A stretch of DNA of 26,619 nt, taken from the NCBI GenBank assembly GCA_039934475.1, contig JBDTMC010000043.1, positions 1-26,619 of the forward strand, given 5' to 3'. Within the stretch, counting starts at the first letter, position 1; each line of letters begins with the position of its first letter. The stretch is from JBDTMC01 sp039934475 (GTDB taxonomy: Bacteria > Acidobacteriota > Terriglobia > Bryobacterales > Bryobacteraceae). Below are positions 23,037 through 26,619 of this stretch, one piece after another. The notes below the pieces were generated by a model. The model was not told where the DNA came from. It searched no databases and worked only from the letters and a program-made list of their open reading frames with translations. Position numbers and translations under genes: made by a program.

Positions 23037-25634
23037 TCATTCCGTTCGCAGGACCTTCATGGGATCTGCGGCGGCGGCGCGGCGGCCGGGGAGATAGCTG
23101 GCGAGCAGGGTTACGGTGGATAGGAGTAGTGCTGCCAGGATGTAGGTGGCAGTGTCGGTGGGGGAGAGATCGAACAAGAGTTGCTGCTTGTCGAGGAATG
23201 TGGACAAGGCGAGGGCGGAGAGAATCCCGATGGCAAGGCCGACGGCGGTGAGACGGGCTCCTTCCTGTAGGATCATCGCGACGACGTTCGCCGGGGTAGC
23301 TCCGAGGGCGATGCGGACGCCAAATTCCTGGCGGCGGCTGGCGACAGTGAAGGCTACAACGCCGTAGAGTCCGGTGCCCGCGAGGAGAAGAGCGAGGCCG
23401 GCAAACCCAGTCATGAGGAATGTTCGGGCGCGGGGCAGCGCGAGGGCAGTATCGACGTAGTCGGACAGGTACCGGGCATCGCGGATGGCCAGCGTAGGAT
23501 CGACTTCAGCAACCTGCTTCTTCATGACGGTTAAGGTGTGGGCGGGATTGGAACTGCGGGCCGCGAGATAGAGTCCTCGACCTACGATCGGAGCCAGATC
23601 TGCGAGTTGCAGGTAGGACACGTATACGTGGGGTTCGGGCGGGCCTTCGAGACTGAATTGGCGGGAAGAGCCGACGACGCCAACGATGGTACGCCAAGGC
23701 TCGGTTTGGGAATTGGCGTCGCCGATCTTGATTCGCTTGCCGACGGGATTACCGACATCCGGCAAGAACTCGCGGACGAACGATTCATCGACGACGGCCA
23801 CAGGTGCGGACCGGGCGTGGTCGTCCTTGGAGAAGAGCCGGCCGGCGCGGAGGGGTGTCGCCAAGGACTGGAGGTAGCCGGCACTGACGCATTGAATTCG
23901 GGCGATGGTGGGTTGGGCCCCTGCTTCGGAAGGCTTCTCCGCGATGGCGATGGGGTTGCCCCAGCCTTGTCCGGTTAAGGGCAAGGTGGTGGAGAATCCG
24001 CCTGCGCCGCCGCCTGGCAAGGAGTCGAGCCGTTCCGACAGTTGGCGGGCGAAGGCCAGCATCCGGTCAGTCGACTTGTAGTCAGCGGGTTGCAGGACCA
24101 GACTCAGCGTGACAACACCCTCGGCGCTAAAGCCTTTGTCGACGCGACCCAGTTTATCGAGACTGCGCACGAAGAGTCCCGCTGCGGCGAGAAGCAGAAA
24201 CGCGAGGGCTACCTGCGCCACGACCAGGACTGAGCGCGTTTGGAGCCGAATGCCCTTGCCAGCAGACCCGCGCGCACCTTCCGCGAGACGAGAAATCTGG
24301 GCAAAAGGCGCCATTCCGAACAGGAGAGCACTGCCCATCGCTAGAAGGAAAGAAAAGAGGACAACGGTCGCATCCAAATGCAATTCTTCGAGACGGGGAA
24401 GCAGTTCGCTTCCCTTTGTTCTTGCAAGATGGAGCAAGACATAGGCCAAGGCTAAGGCGAGCGCCCCGCCGAGCGCCCCGAGGAGAGACGATTCGACAGC
24501 CACCTGAGCCGCAAGGCGCAGGCGGCTTGCACCAAGAGCGGCCCGAGTGGTGAATTCCAGCTTTCGTTTAGCGGCCCGCGCCACCTGCAACGCCGCGAGG
24601 CTGGCACAGGCGACGAGCAGAAGCAAAGTCACGGCGCCGTAGAGGAGAAACACGATGCCGCGCGAGTCGCCGATCATCGCTTCCTTGAGTGGACGGAGTT
24701 GGACGCCGAGATTGCGATTGTTTTCGGGATAGGCGCGTTCGAGGTTGGCGGCAATCTGATTCATCTCAGCCGCGCCGGAGGTGTACGTCGCAGAAGACTG
24801 GAGACGGCCGATGACACGAAGGTAGTGCGCGGAACGATTACTGAAGGCGGGTTCCCCTCCGCGCAGGGCCAGTGGCATCCACAATTCGTAGCGTTTTCCC
24901 GGAAATTCAAATCCAGCGGGCATAACGCCGACGATCTGATACGATTCGCCGTTCACTGGGACGGTGCGGCCCAGGATGGCCGGATCACCGCCGTACTTGC
25001 GCTGCCAGAGAGCGTGGCTGAGGACCATGACCCGATCCCGTCCGCGTTCATTCTCTTCGGGACGAAAGCCTCTGCCTAGGGCGGGCTGCACTCGCAGTAA
25101 GTCGAAGAAGTTGGCCGACACGCCGAGGCCAACGAGCAGTTCGGGCTGCTGGCCGTCGCCAACCGACATGCCCCGCCCGGAGTAGGCGGCGAGAGCGGCG
25201 AAGGTTTTCGTTTGCGCTGCCCAATCGAGATAGTTGAGCATGGTCACCGAAAATCCCTGTCCGTTCTCACGCTGAAAGTCGTAGAGCTGCACAAGGCGAT
25301 CGGAATCGGGATAGGGCAACGGGTCGAGGATCACTTGCTTGAGGACGGTGAACATCGACGAGTTAGCGCCGATGGCCAACGCGAGGAGGAGCAGCGAGGT
25401 GATACTGAAAGCTTTCTCGCGCCACATGGCGCGCAAGGCATAGCGAGAATCCTGGAGGAGAGTCTCGATGGTCCGGAAAGTCCACATATCGTGCAATTCC
25501 TCTCGGATGACGGTGGGGTTACCGAATGGTGGCGGGTTGGAGTCAGCCGACCTCATGAAGCGATGGAACTCGATTTCATCAACGAGATCCTGGTTGAGAG
25601 CGCGTCGTTTGCGGAAGCGAGTCCACAAGCTCAT
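23037..25634 (-). CDS. orphan MacB/FtsX-type ABC permease (intact) with N-terminal extension
   Basis: 865 residues from the ATG at 25632-25634, overlapping the PadR stop. The N-terminal about 65 residues (MSLWTRFRKRRALNQDLVDE, then EIEFHRFMR) form the charged cytoplasmic extension seen in many acidobacterial orphan permeases. The first helix follows (SITSLLLLALAIGANSSMFTVLKQVILDPLPY), then a MacB-type periplasmic domain, a central FtsX block (LLLVACASLAALQVARAAKRKLEFTTRAALGASRLRL), a second periplasmic part and a final FtsX block (RRQEFGVRIALGATPANV) with the normal ending ADPMKVLRTE. No ATPase is encoded nearby. The substrate is unknown; the family is linked to export or envelope signalling only by homology. 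Probably controlled by the PadR gene just upstream. Confidence 0.92.
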   Translation of the reverse strand: MSLWTRFRKRRALNQDLVDEIEFHRFMRSADSNPPPFGNPTVIREELHDMWTFRTIETLLQDSRYALRAMWREKAFSITSLLLLALAIGANSSMFTVLKQVILDPLPYPDSDRLVQLYDFQRENGQGFSVTMLNYLDWAAQTKTFAALAAYSGRGMSVGDGQQPELLVGLGVSANFFDLLRVQPALGRGFRPEENERGRDRVMVLSHALWQRKYGGDPAILGRTVPVNGESYQIVGVMPAGFEFPGKRYELWMPLALRGGEPAFSNRSAHYLRVIGRLQSSATYTSGAAEMNQIAANLERAYPENNRNLGVQLRPLKEAMIGDSRGIVFLLYGAVTLLLLVACASLAALQVARAAKRKLEFTTRAALGASRLRLAAQVAVESSLLGALGGALALALAYVLLHLARTKGSELLPRLEELHLDATVVLFSFLLAMGSALLFGMAPFAQISRLAEGARGSAGKGIRLQTRSVLVVAQVALAFLLLAAAGLFVRSLDKLGRVDKGFSAEGVVTLSLVLQPADYKSTDRMLAFARQLSERLDSLPGGGAGGFSTTLPLTGQGWGNPIAIAEKPSEAGAQPTIARIQCVSAGYLQSLATPLRAGRLFSKDDHARSAPVAVVDESFVREFLPDVGNPVGKRIKIGDANSQTEPWRTIVGVVGSSRQFSLEGPPEPHVYVSYLQLADLAPIVGRGLYLAARSSNPAHTLTVMKKQVAEVDPTLAIRDARYLSDYVDTALALPRARTFLMTGFAGLALLLAGTGLYGVVAFTVASRRQEFGVRIALGATPANVVAMILQEGARLTAVGLAIGILSALALSTFLDKQQLLFDLSPTDTATYILAALLLSTVTLLASYLPGRRAAAADPMKVLRTE

Positions 25635-25966
25635 GCGGTGCCCATGATCTTTGCGATCCCACCGGCGAGGCGGACCCAATTCTGCGATTCCGCCGCGAGA
25701 TGTTTCCTGCCGGCCGGAGTGATGCGATAGAACTTGGCCCTTCGCCTGGCGTCGGAGATCTTCCATTCGCTGGCGAGGAAACCGGCTAATTCCAAACGAT
25801 GCAAGGCGGGATAAAGGGAACCCTCTTCGACGCGCAATACTTCATCGGAGCGCTGGTGGATGGCTAGCGCAATGGCGTAGCCGTGCAAGGTTCGATGAGC
25901 CAAGGTCTTGAGGATGAGCATATCGAGCGTGCCCTGGACAAGCTCTCCGGAACGTTCTCTTGCCAT
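25631..25966 (-). CDS. PadR-family transcriptional regulator
   Basis: 111 residues from the ATG at 25964-25966; the 18 codons upstream in the same frame lack family features. The winged-helix domain begins LVQGTLDMLILKTLAHRTLHGYAIALAI and includes the PadR signature VEEGSLYPALHRLELAGFLASEW, followed by the wing KFYRITPAGRKHL. The length is standard for the short subfamily. Its TGA overlaps the ATG of the permease (ATGA), so it is translationally coupled and probably represses its own operon. PadR-orphan permease pairs are a common acidobacterial arrangement. The effector is unknown. Confidence 0.93.
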   Translation of the reverse strand: MARERSGELVQGTLDMLILKTLAHRTLHGYAIALAIHQRSDEVLRVEEGSLYPALHRLELAGFLASEWKISDARRRAKFYRITPAGRKHLAAESQNWVRLAGGIAKIMGTA

Positions 25967-26051
25967 AGACGGTCTTTGCCTAGACGCTTGATGGTAACAC
26001 CGGTTGGTTTTGCTTTTCAAGAAGGGTGGCGTGGGACGCGCGGTGAAACGC

Positions 26052-26170
26052 GGATTAAATGCGTCTGACCCCTTTTCCCCCTTTTCCCTTTTCGTGAGGG
26101 TTGGGGTTAGTTGGTGGGGATTAAATGCGTCTGACCCCTTTTCGTGGGGGGTGGGGCTAGTTGGTGGGGG
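26052..26170. repeat. two-copy direct repeat, about 66 and 53 bp
   Basis: A 26-bp block is repeated exactly at 26052-26077 and 26118-26143; its core is ATTAAATGCGTCTGACCCC. Each block is followed by a G-rich segment ending in TTGGTGGGG (first copy to 26119, second to about 26170). The second copy runs over the stop codon of the minus-strand gene ending at 26157. The first copy has an extra C/T-rich insertion (26078-26090). The block resembles dispersed intergenic REP-like sequences; its copy number in the genome cannot be judged here. Confidence 0.75.
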
Positions 26171-26619
26171 CTTGGCCGGTTAGTTTTTGGAAGGTGATTT
26201 GGGAGTCGGATTTGAATTGGCGGTAGTTGCGGAATTCCATTTCGTTGCGGGAGCAGTATTGGGTGCCGCGCTGGCAGATCTGGCTTTCACCGCGCTGGGG
26301 GAGGAGATGCTGGACACCTTCCAGACTGACGTAGTCGTAGTCCACGATGCATTCGGTGCGATTGTATGGGAAAGTCGACGGGATGTTTTGCGCTACCTGT
26401 TCAATGCGCATGGTGCGGTGGGTTTGACGGTCGATGTATAGAGTTCCGGTGTAGGCGGGATTGTACTTCTGGTTGTTGGCGAATATGGTCCAGTGGGAGT
26501 TCGCCTGCTCCACTGAGAATTCATAGACAACGATGAGGCGGGAGTTGATGGTTTGCTCTCCGAGGCGCTTGAAGGTGGCGTGCGTCTGCGGTGAGAGGAT
26601 GTCCTGGAGAGTGGTCCCG
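26157..26619 (-). CDS. unknown protein, C-terminal 153 residues (5' end outside window)
   Basis: Open from the right window edge to a TAG at 26157-26159. The visible part reads TTLQDILSPQTHATFKRLGE, then VVYEFSVEQANSHWTIF, TLYIDRQTHRTMRIEQVAQNIP, CIVDYDYVSLEGVQHLLPQ, CQRGTQYCSRNEMEFRNYRQF and ends TGQAPTN. It looks like the carboxyl half of a secreted beta-sheet protein, similar in feel to outer-membrane lipoprotein-sorting (LolA-like) folds: successive strands of the type YIDRQTHRTMRIE. I recall similar C-terminal parts in acidobacterial secreted proteins but cannot name the family. Three cysteines (CIV, CQRG, YCSR) suggest a disulfide and an exported location. The last codons lie within the direct repeat. 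Confidence 0.7.
   Translation of the reverse strand, partial: GTTLQDILSPQTHATFKRLGEQTINSRLIVVYEFSVEQANSHWTIFANNQKYNPAYTGTLYIDRQTHRTMRIEQVAQNIPSTFPYNRTECIVDYDYVSLEGVQHLLPQRGESQICQRGTQYCSRNEMEFRNYRQFKSDSQITFQKLTGQAPTN

Noticed and set aside
1..26619. tRNA, rRNA, CRISPR array or prophage genes
   Set aside because: No cloverleaf, ribosomal RNA segment, regularly spaced repeat-spacer pattern or phage structural gene was seen on either strand.

Overview
The window is high-GC bacterial chromosome. It most resembles an acidobacterium of the Solibacter/Bryobacter type. The basis is family content: two large stand-alone FtsX/MacB-type permeases of the acidobacterial orphan kind, one with a PadR regulator; an Oar-like TonB-dependent receptor with an N-terminal carboxypeptidase-regulatory domain; a VWFA-related protein of the acidobacterial type; and many secreted TPR proteins. 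This is inference from recognised families, not from a marker gene. I see no rRNA, tRNA, CRISPR array, complete insertion sequence or prophage gene.

Layout. 1-1970 (minus): an ECF sigma factor, a membrane anti-sigma factor with HEAT repeats and a DUF4097-like exported protein (cut by the window edge), joined by ATGA overlaps. 2065-3492 (plus): a 475-residue protein I do not recognise, overlapping tail to tail with a secreted DUF1080 protein. That gene lies 16 bp behind argG (4161-5519, minus). 5891-7503 (plus): a secreted peptidoglycan-binding protein overlapping alanine dehydrogenase. 7518-9961 (minus): an orphan permease broken near its C-terminus by a one-base frameshift. 9998-11578 (minus): a secreted TPR protein with a deiodinase/thioredoxin-like C-terminal domain.

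11579-12061 is an AT-rich divergent promoter region containing four 10-bp tandem repeats. 12062-15547 is the Oar-like receptor, followed by a clear intrinsic terminator. 15639-22954 (plus) is a compact six-gene operon of exported proteins: TPR, TPR, heptaheme cytochrome, TPR, heptaheme cytochrome, VWFA-related protein. Every junction overlaps, and the TPR-cytochrome pair is tandemly duplicated. The first TPR protein of this operon is a paralogue of the deiodinase-like TPR protein on the far side of the receptor, so receptor and TPR/cytochrome genes look like one locus.

23037-25966 (minus) is a PadR regulator with an intact orphan permease. 26052-26170 is a two-copy direct repeat that runs into the 3' end of a gene leaving the window (26157-26619, minus).

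The most interesting part is the receptor-TPR-heptaheme-VWFA locus. It is a candidate envelope redox or uptake system; its substrate and electron partners cannot be read from the sequence.
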